From Amaricoccus macauensis_A (GTDB lineage Bacteria; Pseudomonadota; Alphaproteobacteria; Rhodobacterales; Rhodobacteraceae): a stretch of 64,000 nt of DNA. The stretch's first letter is position 1. The number at the start of each line of letters is the position of its first letter. The notes under the pieces were generated by a model. The model saw only the letters and a program-made list of their open reading frames with translations, was not told the DNA's origin and searched no databases. Of the stretch, positions 1 to 9,248 are shown piece by piece. A program made the translations under genes and the position numbers. Where the stretch lies: assembly GCF_049800915.1 (NCBI RefSeq), contig NZ_JBNAFY010000005.1, positions 124,001 through 188,000 on the forward strand, written 5' to 3'.

Positions 1-1
1 A

Positions 2-631
2 GTCTACTACGCAGCAGGGACACACCCCCTGAATGCGGCCGACGAGCCGCTGGCAACCGTGGACGAACTTGTCGCACTGGCGAAACACCCAAAGTTCGTC
101 GGCATTGGTGAAACTGGTCTCGACTATCACTATGCGTCCGACACGAAAGGCAATCAGGCCGAAAGCCTCGACGTGCATATCGAAGCCGCGCGCCAGACGG
201 GATTGCCATTGATCATCCACGCACGCGACGCGGATGAGGATATTGGCAAAACGCTCTCGAGAGCTCATGGCGAAGGGGCGTTCAGTTGCGTCATGCACTG
301 CTTCACTGCCGGGCGCACACTCGCGGAAACAGCAATCGATCTCGGGTTCTACCTTTCAATCCCCGGCATCGCCACATTCAAGAATGCGGGTGAAATACGC
401 TCGATTTTCGCCGATGCGCCGCGCGACAGGCTCCTTGTGGAAACCGACAGTCCCTACCTCGCGCCGGTCCCACATCGCGGCAAGCGGAACGAGCCGGCCT
501 TCGTCGCCAATACCGCGCGTATCATGGCCGAGTATCTCGAAATGTCGATCGAAGATTTCGCCGCGTTGACCTCCGCCAATTTCGACAGGCTCTTCTACAA
601 GGCTGCGGCCTCCAACGGAGGTGCCGACTAG
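2..631 (+). CDS. tatD: TatD family metal-dependent hydrolase (5' end missing)
   Basis: The gene enters from the left edge; the reading frame is open from base 2, so the visible 209 residues lack the N-terminal HxH metal motif. It shows the family block AAGTHP near the start, then GIGETGLDYHY, IIHARDAD and a C-terminal ETDSPYLAPVPHRGKRNEP, which together hold metal ligands and the conserved ETDxP box. TatD proteins are TIM-barrel nucleases/deoxyribonucleases of the amidohydrolase superfamily. The stop overlaps the GTG start of the next gene by one base, so the two are coupled; tatD followed by an MBL-fold gene is a common alphaproteobacterial arrangement. Confidence 0.95.
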   Translation, partial: VYYAAGTHPLNAADEPLATVDELVALAKHPKFVGIGETGLDYHYASDTKGNQAESLDVHIEAARQTGLPLIIHARDADEDIGKTLSRAHGEGAFSCVMHCFTAGRTLAETAIDLGFYLSIPGIATFKNAGEIRSIFADAPRDRLLVETDSPYLAPVPHRGKRNEPAFVANTARIMAEYLEMSIEDFAALTSANFDRLFYKAAASNGGAD

Positions 632-1428
632 TGGGCCTCCTTCGTTTCACGATACTGGGGTGCGGTTCCTCTGGAGGCGTGCCGCGCCTCGGTGGCCTGT
701 GGGGGGCCTGTGACCCGCAGAACCCCAGGAACCGCCGGCGGCGCTGTTCCTTGCTTGTCGAGCGCATAGAGGGGGAAGCAGTCACCCGTGTTCTGATCGA
801 TACAACGCCGGACATGCGTGACCAACTGTTGGATGCCGGTGTCGGCTACCTCGATGGCGTGGTCTATACCCATGCTCATGCCGATCATGTCCATGGCATC
901 GATGACCTGCGCCAGATCGTCTACAACCGCGGCTCACGCCTCGCGGTCTGGGCAGATCCGATTACGTCCCACTCCCTTGTTTCACGCTTCTCCTACGCGT
1001 TTGTACAGCCGCCAGGAAGTGCCTACCCCCCAATTCTCGATCTTACGGAGATCGATGGCGCCTTCGAGGTCGATGGGGAGGCAGGACCAATCCGGTTTGA
1101 ACCGCATTCTGTCGCGCATGGTCGGATCGAAGCCTTGGGCTACAGGATCAAGGACGTCTTCTACCTACCTGATGTTTCGGATATTCCCGAACCAGTCTGG
1201 GATCACCTCGGCGGACTTGACACCTGGATAGTCGATGCCCTGAGATACAAGCCACACCCGACGCATGCGCATCTTGAACAGAGCCTCGCATGGATCGAGC
1301 GCGCCAAACCGCGTCGTGCCGTGTTGACCAACATGCACCTCGATCTGGACTACGAAACCCTCCAAAGCGAAATTCCGGAGCATGTTTCGGTCGCTTATGA
1401 TGGCCTCGTGCTGGAAACCCCGGCTTGA
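631..1428 (+). CDS. MBL-fold metallo-hydrolase, PhnP-like phosphodiesterase family
   Basis: A 265-residue protein of the metallo-beta-lactamase fold. The metal-binding HxHxDH motif is visible as HAHADHVHGIDD, preceded by the N-terminal LGCGSSGGVP block and followed by later ligands in HSVAHG, FYLPDVSD and NMHLDLDY. This set matches the subfamily that includes PhnP (cyclic phosphodiesterase), but the substrate here is not known because no phn lyase genes are near. The start is GTG, chosen because GGAGG lies nine bases upstream and the tatD stop overlaps it by one base. It probably forms one transcript with tatD and the permease that follows. Confidence 0.88.
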   Translation: MGLLRFTILGCGSSGGVPRLGGLWGACDPQNPRNRRRRCSLLVERIEGEAVTRVLIDTTPDMRDQLLDAGVGYLDGVVYTHAHADHVHGIDDLRQIVYNRGSRLAVWADPITSHSLVSRFSYAFVQPPGSAYPPILDLTEIDGAFEVDGEAGPIRFEPHSVAHGRIEALGYRIKDVFYLPDVSDIPEPVWDHLGGLDTWIVDALRYKPHPTHAHLEQSLAWIERAKPRRAVLTNMHLDLDYETLQSEIPEHVSVAYDGLVLETPA

Positions 1429-2369
1429 TCCTCGAAATCCTTGTCCTCGTCCTGCCTGTCTTCCTTGTAGCAGCCGCCGGCTATGCGGCAACGTTCAGCA
1501 AGGTTTTTCCGATTGCAAGCGTCGACGGTTTGATGGCGTTCGCCCTGCGATTTGCCGTGCCCTGCCTGCTGTTTCGGGCAATCGCGCAGGTCGATCTGGA
1601 CGAAGTCTTCAATCGCGGCCTTCTCATTTCGTTCTATGTCGCCGCAATTATCTCATTCGCGCTGGGAACGATCGGTGCACGGAGGTTCTTCAACCGACGG
1701 CCGGGTGAGGCAGTGGCTATCGGCTTCTCGGCGCTCTTTTCGAATTCCGCCTTGCTCGGCTTGCCGATCATGGAGCGCGCGTATGGCACCGATGCACTCG
1801 CGCCAAACTTCGCGATTCTCGCGATCCACGCGCCATTCTGCTACCTGGTCGGGATCACCACGATGGAATTTGCCCGAGCGGATGGGCGCGGCCTGATACC
1901 GACCATTCAAGCAGTCTTCGGCGCTATGTTCCGCAACGCCCTTATGATTGGCCTCGCGGTGGGGTTTGCGGTCAATCTCAGCGGGATCGAGTTGCATGAG
2001 ACAATCTGGACAGCGGTGGACATGATCGCGAATTCTGCACTGCCGGCCGCTCTTTTCGCATTGGGTGGTGTGCTGACACGATATGGCCTGAGAGACGCCG
2101 GTCCGGAATCGATCATGGTCACCGTTCTATCTCTCATCGTTCACCCCGCCATTACCTATGGTCTCGGCCACTATGTTTTCGATCTGTCCGAAGGCTTCCT
2201 GCGCGCAGCGGTGGTAACGGCGGCAATGGCACCCGGCGTGAACTCGTATATCTTCGCGGTACAGTACAAGCGCGGACAACCCGAGGCGGCCGGAGCAATT
2301 CTGCTCGCAACCGCCGTCTCCGTGCTCACTGTTTCGGCTTGGATCTACGTGCTTGGCGGTGTCGGATAG
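1425..2369 (+). CDS. AEC (auxin efflux carrier) family transporter
   Basis: A 314-residue inner-membrane protein with about ten hydrophobic segments, in the two five-helix repeats typical of the AEC family (PF03547). The N-terminal half contains the family-like stretch ALRFAVPCLLFRAIA, and the second half SALPAALFALGGVLTRYG and AAMAPGVNSYIFA. Members export or import small organic anions; the substrate cannot be read from sequence. The start is TTG overlapping the previous stop by four bases (TTGA), which is an unusual start codon but places the first helix correctly and gives normal length. It is the last gene of the tatD unit and converges on the next gene. Confidence 0.88.
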   Translation: MILEILVLVLPVFLVAAAGYAATFSKVFPIASVDGLMAFALRFAVPCLLFRAIAQVDLDEVFNRGLLISFYVAAIISFALGTIGARRFFNRRPGEAVAIGFSALFSNSALLGLPIMERAYGTDALAPNFAILAIHAPFCYLVGITTMEFARADGRGLIPTIQAVFGAMFRNALMIGLAVGFAVNLSGIELHETIWTAVDMIANSALPAALFALGGVLTRYGLRDAGPESIMVTVLSLIVHPAITYGLGHYVFDLSEGFLRAAVVTAAMAPGVNSYIFAVQYKRGQPEAAGAILLATAVSVLTVSAWIYVLGGVG

Positions 2370-2430
2370 GGAACGGCTTACCACCAAGAGACCGGTTCAC
2401 CTTGGCTGGCGTGCAAAGGCAAACTGGATT

Positions 2431-2994
2431 CTAGAAGTCCTTGAGCCCCTGAATATCCAGCGCCTCCAGATAAGCCTTCTTGCTTTCGAGGGACGCGTCG
2501 CCTGTGACGGAAACCAGGATCCTGTTCTCGACGATTCCCTGCAATTCGCCGTCATTCTCTATGAACTGGACCCGTTGAATACGAATCGGCTTCCCACCGG
2601 CAGCAGATGAAAGCCCGGAAAACATGGCGCTGAAACTCGCAAGCATTGGCGAATCCGTGATGAGAGAAATGGTCAGTTCCCCATCCGGGTTCGAGTATTT
2701 TGCTGCCGCAGCCGTACCACCGCCGAGCATTCCAAGACCCATTGTCATGCCCTCGGCCTCGGCTTCGCCGCGCTCCCATCCGGGCAGCGCATCGGGGAGA
2801 AAGGCCGCAAGCCCCTCGGATTTCATTTCCGCAAGGATCTTTATGGCGTAGTCCAGATCTTCGCGCGCTGCTGTGAACTCCCCGGCTTCATAGGCCTCGA
2901 GCGCCCCCTCCACGACATCTGTGAATTCATCCGAATTTGCGGGGTGAGCGCAAACGAGAGCCAGCGCTGCAGCGGCGAGGGTTCGGTTCGACAC
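2431..2994 (-). CDS. Secreted hypothetical protein
   Basis: A 187-residue protein that begins with a signal peptide (roughly residues 1-21, cleavage near ANS-DEF). The mature part starts with a predicted helical segment rich in A and E (VVEGALEAYEAGEFTAAREDLDYAIKI is spread over residues 26-52), then a glycine/alanine segment and an alternating beta-like C-terminal half with ENDGELQGIVENRILVSV. I do not recognise a named domain. The start is GTG, supported by GGAG seven bases upstream; an ATG five bases further upstream is in another frame. Its downstream end faces the AEC gene, and it has no coupled partner. Confidence 0.75.
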   Translation of the reverse strand: MSNRTLAAAALALVCAHPANSDEFTDVVEGALEAYEAGEFTAAREDLDYAIKILAEMKSEGLAAFLPDALPGWERGEAEAEGMTMGLGMLGGGTAAAAKYSNPDGELTISLITDSPMLASFSAMFSGLSSAAGGKPIRIQRVQFIENDGELQGIVENRILVSVTGDASLESKKAYLEALDIQGLKDF

Positions 2995-3045
2995 GGCATT
3001 TCTCCAGAAGGCTGCACTTTCCGGGAGACCATAGTGCAGGAGGCT

Positions 3046-3609
3046 TCAGGTGTCAGCCACTTTGGCCCCTGCCCGCTCTTTCGCCGTGGCAAGGGCCTTC
3101 AGCAGGTCGTCGAAGAGCTGCTCCCGCTCCCAAGGTGCCAGAAAAGCACCGAATTCGATCTCGCGGCCATTTCCCCGCAGCGTGAGATACTTCTCGATAG
3201 CGGCATTCTCGTGAATCTTGATTTCCACCCAGAAAGGGTTGGCATGCCAGCGCAGGATCGTGCCTCGCGGTTCACGCCGCACGACCGTGATCAGATCGGG
3301 CCAGAGGCGCAATTCTTCGGTAAGCCTTGCATCCGCATGGCTGCGACGAAAGGCCCAGTAGAGCGCCAGCAGGACCACCAGCATGAAGGGCAGCATTCCC
3401 CACGCTGCCATTGTCCCGATTAGCCCCAGAAGCGGAATGGCCAGCCCGATAGCGGCGATAGCGATGACAACCCCGCTCCCTTTCGCGCCCAAGGAACGAT
3501 GCGGCCAGAGGGTTACCTCGTAAACCGGCTCATCCTTCCTGTCGAAAATGCCGGGCTCGAAAGCCGAAGAGGCGGGTGTTCCCACACCCGCCTCCTTCAG
3601 ATCATTCAT
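3046..3609 (-). CDS. DUF2244 domain membrane protein
   Basis: A 187-residue protein with two adjacent transmembrane segments (about residues 54-73 and 77-96) flanked by a short N-terminal cytoplasmic part and a C-terminal globular part. The C-terminal portion carries the DUF2244 pattern: LRWHANPFWVEIKIHE, then YLTLRGNGREIEFGAFLAPWERE. The start was set at the ATG at 3609, 17 bases after the ctaD stop; a longer start would overlap ctaD by about 90 bases. DUF2244 genes often sit beside cytochrome oxidase genes in alphaproteobacteria, which suggests a link to oxidase biogenesis, but the function is unproven. Confidence 0.88.
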   Translation of the reverse strand: MNDLKEAGVGTPASSAFEPGIFDRKDEPVYEVTLWPHRSLGAKGSGVVIAIAAIGLAIPLLGLIGTMAAWGMLPFMLVVLLALYWAFRRSHADARLTEELRLWPDLITVVRREPRGTILRWHANPFWVEIKIHENAAIEKYLTLRGNGREIEFGAFLAPWEREQLFDDLLKALATAKERAGAKVADT

Positions 3610-3626
3610 TCGGTCGGGACCGTCGT

Positions 3627-5276
3627 TCAATGGCCGCCGCCGCCGCGATGCTCCCACATATCGCGGGTGGGAAGGGTCTCGAACGTATGCTCCGGCGGCG
3701 GATTCGGCAGCGTCCATTCGAGCGTCGCATCGGGCTGTGGGCCCCAGTATTGCGGATCGCTGACCTTCTTGCCGTAGCGGATTGAGTAGAACATCACACC
3801 AAAGAAGAAGAGGAAGGAGAGGCCGGACAGGAACGCACCAAGCGAGGAGATGTAGTTCCAGAGCGCGAATTGCTCAGGGTAGTCCATGTAGCGCCGAGGC
3901 ATACCCTGACGACCAAGGAAGTGCTGCGGGAAGAAGGTCAGGTTGGCGCCGATGAACATCATCCAGAAATGCAGCTTGCCTGCCCATTCCGGATAGGATT
4001 TCCCCGTGAACTTCGAGAACCAGTAGTAAATCCCCGCGAAGATGCAGAAGACGGCACCCAGGCTCATGACGTAGTGGAAGTGAGCTACCACGTAGTATGT
4101 GTCGTGGTAAGCACGGTCGATCGCGGCCTGGCTGAGCACAACGCCAGTCACGCCGCCGACGGTGAACAGGAACAGGAAGCCCAGCGCCCAGAGCATCGGT
4201 GTCTTGAACTCGATGGAACCGCCCCACATCGTCGCGATCCAGGAGAAGATCTTGACCCCCGTGGGAACGGCGATGACCATCGTTGCGAGCATGAAATAGG
4301 CCTGCTGGGTCGTGGTCAGACCCACGGTATACATATGGTGCGCCCAGACGACAAAGCCCAGCGCGCCAATTGCAATCATCGCATAGACCATGGGCAGATA
4401 GCCGAAGATCGGCTTGCGCGAGAATGTCGCGATCACATGCGAGATGATCCCGAATCCTGGCACGATGATGATGTAGACCTCCGGGTGGCCGAAGAACCAC
4501 AGGATGTGCTGGTAGAGAACCGGGTCACCGCCGCCGGCCGGGTCAAAGAAGGCCGTGCCGAAGTTGCGATCGGTCAGCAGCATGGTGATCGCGCCTGCAA
4601 GCACCGGAAGAGCCAGCAGAATCATGAATGCGGTGACCATGATCGACCACGGGAACAGCGGCACCTTGTGCAGCGTCATGCCCGGAGCACGCATGTTGAG
4701 GAACGTGGTGATGATATTGATCGCGCCGAGGATCGAGGATGCACCCGAGAGGTGGACGGCGAAAATGGCCAGATCCATCGACATCCCGGCTTCGGTCGTG
4801 GAAAGCGGCGCGTAGAGCACCCAGCCTACGCCTGCGCCGTTCAACCCGTTGCCGCCCGGCACGAAAAGCGAAAGAACCGCCAGAGAGGTTCCCGCAACAT
4901 AGAGCCAGTAGCTGAGATTGTTCAGCCGCGGGAACGCCATATCCGGCGCGCCGAGCATCAAGGGCATGAAATAGTTGCCGAACCCGCCAAACAGCGCGGG
5001 AATGACGACGAAGAACATCATCAGGACGCCGTGGGCGGTCACCATGACGTTCCAGATATGCCCGTTCGGCACCCCGTCGATGTTCATGTACTGAACGCCG
5101 GGCTCCATGAGTTCGAGGCGCATATACATGGTGAAGGCCACCGAGATCAGTCCGACAATGGCGGACGTGATCAGATACAGAATCCCGATGTCCTTGTGGT
5201 TCGTCGACATGAACCAGCGCGTGAAGAAGCCCGGCTTTCCGTGATCGTGATGCGATTGGATGGCGGCGTCTGCCAT
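3627..5276 (-). CDS. ctaD: Cytochrome c oxidase subunit I (aa3 type)
   Basis: Subunit I of the haem-copper terminal oxidase, 549 residues, about 12 transmembrane helices, inner membrane. Haem a, a3 and CuB ligands are visible: the TAHGVLMMFF histidine, FFGHPEVYI (CuB His and cross-linked Tyr), AHHMYTVG (two CuB His) and VAHFHYVMSLG (haem ligands). The D-channel entry Asp in GAPDMAFPR and the K-channel Lys in FKTPMLWALG are both present, so this is an A-type proton pump. AGGAG lies seven bases before the ATG. As in Paracoccus, ctaD stands apart from the other cta genes; only the DUF2244 gene follows it. Confidence 0.98.
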   Translation of the reverse strand: MADAAIQSHHDHGKPGFFTRWFMSTNHKDIGILYLITSAIVGLISVAFTMYMRLELMEPGVQYMNIDGVPNGHIWNVMVTAHGVLMMFFVVIPALFGGFGNYFMPLMLGAPDMAFPRLNNLSYWLYVAGTSLAVLSLFVPGGNGLNGAGVGWVLYAPLSTTEAGMSMDLAIFAVHLSGASSILGAINIITTFLNMRAPGMTLHKVPLFPWSIMVTAFMILLALPVLAGAITMLLTDRNFGTAFFDPAGGGDPVLYQHILWFFGHPEVYIIIVPGFGIISHVIATFSRKPIFGYLPMVYAMIAIGALGFVVWAHHMYTVGLTTTQQAYFMLATMVIAVPTGVKIFSWIATMWGGSIEFKTPMLWALGFLFLFTVGGVTGVVLSQAAIDRAYHDTYYVVAHFHYVMSLGAVFCIFAGIYYWFSKFTGKSYPEWAGKLHFWMMFIGANLTFFPQHFLGRQGMPRRYMDYPEQFALWNYISSLGAFLSGLSFLFFFGVMFYSIRYGKKVSDPQYWGPQPDATLEWTLPNPPPEHTFETLPTRDMWEHRGGGGH

Positions 5277-5497
5277 ATGGTTCTCCTCAACTCCCCGATG
5301 GCGGGTCCATGGCCGTCGGATCCGGACGGACAGGTTCTTTTTTCACTCTGTAACCATAGAGCGCAACCGTCTCAAGTCTCTCAAGACATGCATTGGTCGC
5401 AGACTATAGCAAATTGCCGGTTTTCGACGATACATGCGGAAGCGCGAATTTCAAACCAATGTTTGAAGCCTTGGCAGGCACCGTCTAAAATCCGGGA

Positions 5498-5956
5498 ATG
5501 ACGATTGAATCGGTTTCGCCCCTCTCTGCCCTTTTGCCGGGTCAGAAACTCGCACGTGGCGTTCAGTTTCACCTTCGGGAACTCGATTTTGCCAGTATTC
5601 TCGAGTTTGTCCCGGCAAGCGGCCTCCGCGTGGACGTCATGGCCCTTGGCCCGAAAGGCGAAATCTGGATTATCGAGTGCAAGTCCTGCCGGACGGATTT
5701 CCAGTCCGACCTGAAATGGCAAAATTACCTGCCGTGGTGCGATCGCTTCTTCTGGGCCGTAGACGAGCACTTTCCAACTGATCTCTTGCCCCAGGATACA
5801 GGCCTCTTCATGGCAGATGACTTCGGCGCGGAAATCACCCGCTACCCGGAACCGACACCGCTGGCAGCTGCGCGCCGGAAAGCGCTGACGCTGAAATTTG
5901 CAAGAGTTTCCGCAACTCGGCTTCACCGCACGAGCGATCCGATCCAGTCCAGCTAG
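5498..5956 (+). CDS. mmcB: MmcB family DNA repair protein
   Basis: A 152-residue protein matching the MmcB family (PF06319), found in alphaproteobacteria as part of the LexA-controlled DNA damage response. Conserved blocks are LARGVQFHLRELDF, RVDVMALGPKGEIWIIECKSCRTDFQSD and WQNYLPWCDRFFWAV. The pattern VDVMA-(x)-IWIIECK is like the D-(x)-ExK core of PD-(D/E)xK nucleases, which fits a nuclease-type fold, though activity is inferred only. It is divergent from ctaD with a 221-base gap and stands alone. I did not find a clear LexA box (GTTC-N7-GTTC) immediately upstream. Confidence 0.88.
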   Translation: MTIESVSPLSALLPGQKLARGVQFHLRELDFASILEFVPASGLRVDVMALGPKGEIWIIECKSCRTDFQSDLKWQNYLPWCDRFFWAVDEHFPTDLLPQDTGLFMADDFGAEITRYPEPTPLAAARRKALTLKFARVSATRLHRTSDPIQSS

Positions 5957-6114
5957 AGCCCTCCGGAGCGCCAGTTGTTTGCTCGACGCGCTCTTGAGTT
6001 GAGAACCTTTTTACCAACAGTAGAATCATACTGCACAAATGGGGAACGAATTTTACCCCTTTTCAAACTCATGCGCTCAAGACTGCTGCCAAACTTGAAT
6101 ATGGCGGGGTCTCC

Positions 6115-7029
6115 ATGGTTGTTCACAGATTAGCTCGTGGGCTTTGTCGCACGGCAAGCCTCCTTATCCTCAGTCTGGCTCCGACGTTCTCGTCGGCTGA
6201 AACGCTCGTTATCGGCTCGGTGAACGACAACATTCGCAAGCATATCGAGCGCTTCACCCCGCTCGCAAACTTCCTTGAGGAGCACCTTGCGGAGGACGGT
6301 ATTACGGAGGTCAGGATTTCTGTTCTACCCGATACGGCTGCCATGGCTGCGGCGATGCGCCGGGGGGACGTCGACCTCTACTTCGACAGCCCCCTCGTTG
6401 CCGCCAATGTCGCGCGTTTGTCTGACGGCGTGCCATTCTTGCGGCGCTGGAAGAAAGGCGTTTCGGAGTATCATTCCGTGCTCGTGGTTCCCACGGAAAG
6501 TCCGGTTCAGTCGATCGATGACCTCAACGGAATGGTGGTCGGCTTTCAGGAGCCGGATTCCACGTCTGGCTTCATGTTGCCGATCGCAATGCTCAAGGCC
6601 GCTGGCCTCGAAGTTCGCGAACTTGCGGACAAAGAGGGGGAAGTTGCGGATTCGGAAGTGGGATACGTGTTCACGGGCGATGACCGAAACACGGTGATCT
6701 GGCTGGCACGCGGAAGTATCGACGTTGCCGCGACGGATCCGCGCGGGTTCGATTGGCTCCAGGAGTCCCGCCCGGACCAGTATCGTGTCATCGCTCGCAG
6801 CATTGATGTGCCTCGCCAGGTGGTGGTCCAGCGGGGTGATCTCGACCCCGCGCTTGCCTCTCGCATTTCCCTTGTTCTCCAGGACATGGTCAATTCCCCC
6901 GAAGGGCTCGAGACGATGGGAGCGTTCAACGATACCACACGCTTCGACACCTTCCCTGATGGCATCGATGCCACTTTCGAGCCGATCTACGAAATGCTCG
7001 AACAGCTTGCTGGTCTCGGCCTGATCTAG
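6115..7029 (+). CDS. PhnD-like periplasmic phosphate/phosphonate-type binding protein
   Basis: A 304-residue secreted protein with an N-terminal signal peptide (residues 1 to about 28, ending SSA-ETL). The mature part has the PhnD/phosphite-type binding fold: LVIGSVNDN at the start, RFTPLANFLEEHL, a DVDLYFDSPLVAA ligand loop, and VVGFQEPDSTSGFMLP in the hinge region, where SxSG-type residues bind the oxyanion in characterised members. No ABC permease or ATPase gene is adjacent. The gene is followed after only 25 bases by a membrane GGDEF-EAL protein, so it more likely serves as a periplasmic sensor than as a transport component. Confidence 0.87.
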   Translation: MVVHRLARGLCRTASLLILSLAPTFSSAETLVIGSVNDNIRKHIERFTPLANFLEEHLAEDGITEVRISVLPDTAAMAAAMRRGDVDLYFDSPLVAANVARLSDGVPFLRRWKKGVSEYHSVLVVPTESPVQSIDDLNGMVVGFQEPDSTSGFMLPIAMLKAAGLEVRELADKEGEVADSEVGYVFTGDDRNTVIWLARGSIDVAATDPRGFDWLQESRPDQYRVIARSIDVPRQVVVQRGDLDPALASRISLVLQDMVNSPEGLETMGAFNDTTRFDTFPDGIDATFEPIYEMLEQLAGLGLI

Positions 7030-7054
7030 CACCGGGGATCAGGGGGCATTGGCG

Positions 7055-9166
7055 ATGGGTCGCGCATACAGACGAATCCTGAAGCACCTGACCTATGGTC
7101 TGGCGCGCAGGCTGACGATCGTTCTTTCGACGATCATTCTCTTGTGCGCCCTCGCCGTTCTGACGATCAGCATGTTTGTGCAGAAGCGCATGATCGAAGA
7201 CCGGCTCGATCTCAGCACGCTTCACCTGGCATCCCTCATCACTGAGGTCTCGATCCCGGCATTGCTGAAGGACGATCCAGCCGCGGTGGAGTTCTTCTTC
7301 GAGGAACTCGAGAACAGGACAGACATACTTTCCGTCGCCATCGTCGATCGCGATGGCTGGCTCTGGATGGACGGGCAAAATGACCAGTTGGATTGGCTTG
7401 CTCCGGTGACAGATCCGCTGCTTGAGGTGACGATGGAAACTGGCGTGCCGCAGCAGGAGCTGAACCAGAAGATCCTGCATCGCGCGGAGCCGATCCGCGT
7501 CGCAGACGATATCATCGGCTATCTCATCCTGCAGGTCTCCGGCACAACGGTTGCCGAAGAACTGCGTGGTTTGTGGATGAGCACGGCCGCCATCGGGCTC
7601 GCCTTTCTTCTTGTCGGACCGGTGCTTGCGGGGTTCGTTTCGCGGCGCTTGAGCGAGCCGTTGAAGAACCTTCAGATTGCCAGCATGCGGGTCGCGGAAG
7701 GCAACTTTGACCATCGAATCCAAAACGATTCCAATGATGAGTTCGATCTGGTGGCGGCCTCGTTCAACAATATGCTCGATGAACTCAACCAGTCGTTCCT
7801 CGAGACCAAACGCGTCGCTTTCGAAGACAAGCTGACATCGATCCCGAATCGCAGCTGGCTCAATCTACAGCTCGAGAATCTCGTGGGGTCGACACAGGAA
7901 GATGTGAGTTTCTCTGCCCTTTTCTTCGACATCGACCGCTTCAAGGCCATCAACGACACACACGGGCACCATGCCGGGGACCTTCTGCTGCGCTGTTTTT
8001 CGAACCGGGTGCACGAATGCCTACACGCGCTGGGGCAGAAACCCGTGGGCGTGCGTGTTCAGAAACGCGAGCCGCTGGACCTGGGCAAGGGAGAAGCCCT
8101 GTTTGCGCGTCTCGCGGGCGACGAGTTTACGCTTCTGGTGCGAAGCGACGTTGCCGAAAGAATGGCTCGGGCGATCATCGAAGCCATGTCGAGGGTCTGT
8201 CAGCTCGACGGTCTCAGCGTCTCCGTTTCATCGAGCATCGGAATCGCGCATTTCCCTGAACACGCCGCCACGCCGGAGCACCTGCTCAAATGCGCAGATG
8301 TTGCCATGTACCAGGCGAAGAACACGGTGCGTGGGAGTTACGCGGTTTATGACGCCGACAAGCACCGTCAGCTTCTCGCTCATTCCCGGTTCGAGAAGGA
8401 CATCGAGGAAGCACTCGAACGAAGAGACTTCGATCTGTTTCTCCAGCCAAAATTCGATGTTGCCACGAACGAAGTGACGGGGGCCGAAGCTCTGATCAGG
8501 TGGGTCCATCATGAGCGTGGAAACATTCCTCCCGACGCCTTCCTTCCCGTAGCGGCCGGCATGGGATTGCTGCCACGCATTGGGGAACTCATGCTCGACA
8601 AGGCCGTGGCAGCGGCGGCGGCCATAAATGCACGTTCAAACAAACCTTTCATTGTTGCGGTGAATACTGCCAGCGAAGAGTTGTTGTCACCGCACTTCGC
8701 CAAGAACGTACAGCACACACTGGCCATACACGGCCTGCATGCCGGTCTCCTGGAGGTGGAAATCACTGAAGGTACGGCAATGGAACAGAGCGATATCGTG
8801 AAGCACAATCTCGATCTGCTTCAGGAGCTTGGCGTCTCCCTGGCCATCGACGATTTCGGCATCGGGTATTCAAACCTCGGGCGACTGAAAAGCATGGCGT
8901 TCGATACCTTAAAGATCGATCGCAGCCTCCTTCTCGACGTGACCGAAAAGGAATCCAGCCAGGACCTCTTCAAGACAGTTCTGGACATGGCTACCGTCCT
9001 GCATGCCGATGTGGTCAGCGAGGGCGTCGAGACCGAGTCGCAACGAGCATTCCTGAAGAGTCTCGGCGTAAAGACATATCAAGGGTATCTCGGCGCTCGC
9101 CCGATGCCGCTAGACACTTTTTGGCAATGGCTTGAAGACAGGGAGCGCGGCGCAAAGATCGCGTAG
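7055..9166 (+). CDS. Membrane GGDEF-EAL protein (cyclic-di-GMP turnover)
   Basis: A 703-residue inner-membrane protein. Order: TM1 (about 20-42), periplasmic sensor region (43-170), TM2 (172-195), HAMP (195-248), GGDEF domain (255-430) and EAL domain (445-690). The GGDEF signature reads AGDEF (about 354-358), a variant active in other proteins, and an inserted segment precedes it; I see no RxxD inhibitory site. The EAL domain keeps the catalytic set: AEALIRW, VNTAS, LEVEITE, IDDFGIGYSN, LKIDR, SEGVET and YQGYL. Either synthesis or hydrolysis of cyclic-di-GMP is possible. Start at ATG 7055, two codons inside a TTG; it is transcribed with the PhnD-like gene. Confidence 0.9.
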   Translation: MGRAYRRILKHLTYGLARRLTIVLSTIILLCALAVLTISMFVQKRMIEDRLDLSTLHLASLITEVSIPALLKDDPAAVEFFFEELENRTDILSVAIVDRDGWLWMDGQNDQLDWLAPVTDPLLEVTMETGVPQQELNQKILHRAEPIRVADDIIGYLILQVSGTTVAEELRGLWMSTAAIGLAFLLVGPVLAGFVSRRLSEPLKNLQIASMRVAEGNFDHRIQNDSNDEFDLVAASFNNMLDELNQSFLETKRVAFEDKLTSIPNRSWLNLQLENLVGSTQEDVSFSALFFDIDRFKAINDTHGHHAGDLLLRCFSNRVHECLHALGQKPVGVRVQKREPLDLGKGEALFARLAGDEFTLLVRSDVAERMARAIIEAMSRVCQLDGLSVSVSSSIGIAHFPEHAATPEHLLKCADVAMYQAKNTVRGSYAVYDADKHRQLLAHSRFEKDIEEALERRDFDLFLQPKFDVATNEVTGAEALIRWVHHERGNIPPDAFLPVAAGMGLLPRIGELMLDKAVAAAAAINARSNKPFIVAVNTASEELLSPHFAKNVQHTLAIHGLHAGLLEVEITEGTAMEQSDIVKHNLDLLQELGVSLAIDDFGIGYSNLGRLKSMAFDTLKIDRSLLLDVTEKESSQDLFKTVLDMATVLHADVVSEGVETESQRAFLKSLGVKTYQGYLGARPMPLDTFWQWLEDRERGAKIA

Positions 9167-9248
9167 CCCCGGCCTGTCCGTCTACATTCTGTGACCCAAT
9201 TCTGATGCATGGAAGCATGGATCAGATCGTGCACCATTAAAGCTCATT

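Noticed and set aside
3870..5501. A 543-codon frame antisense to ctaD
   Set aside because: It mirrors the high-GC codon pattern of ctaD, its product is rich in H, R and D without any fold, and ctaD is certain.
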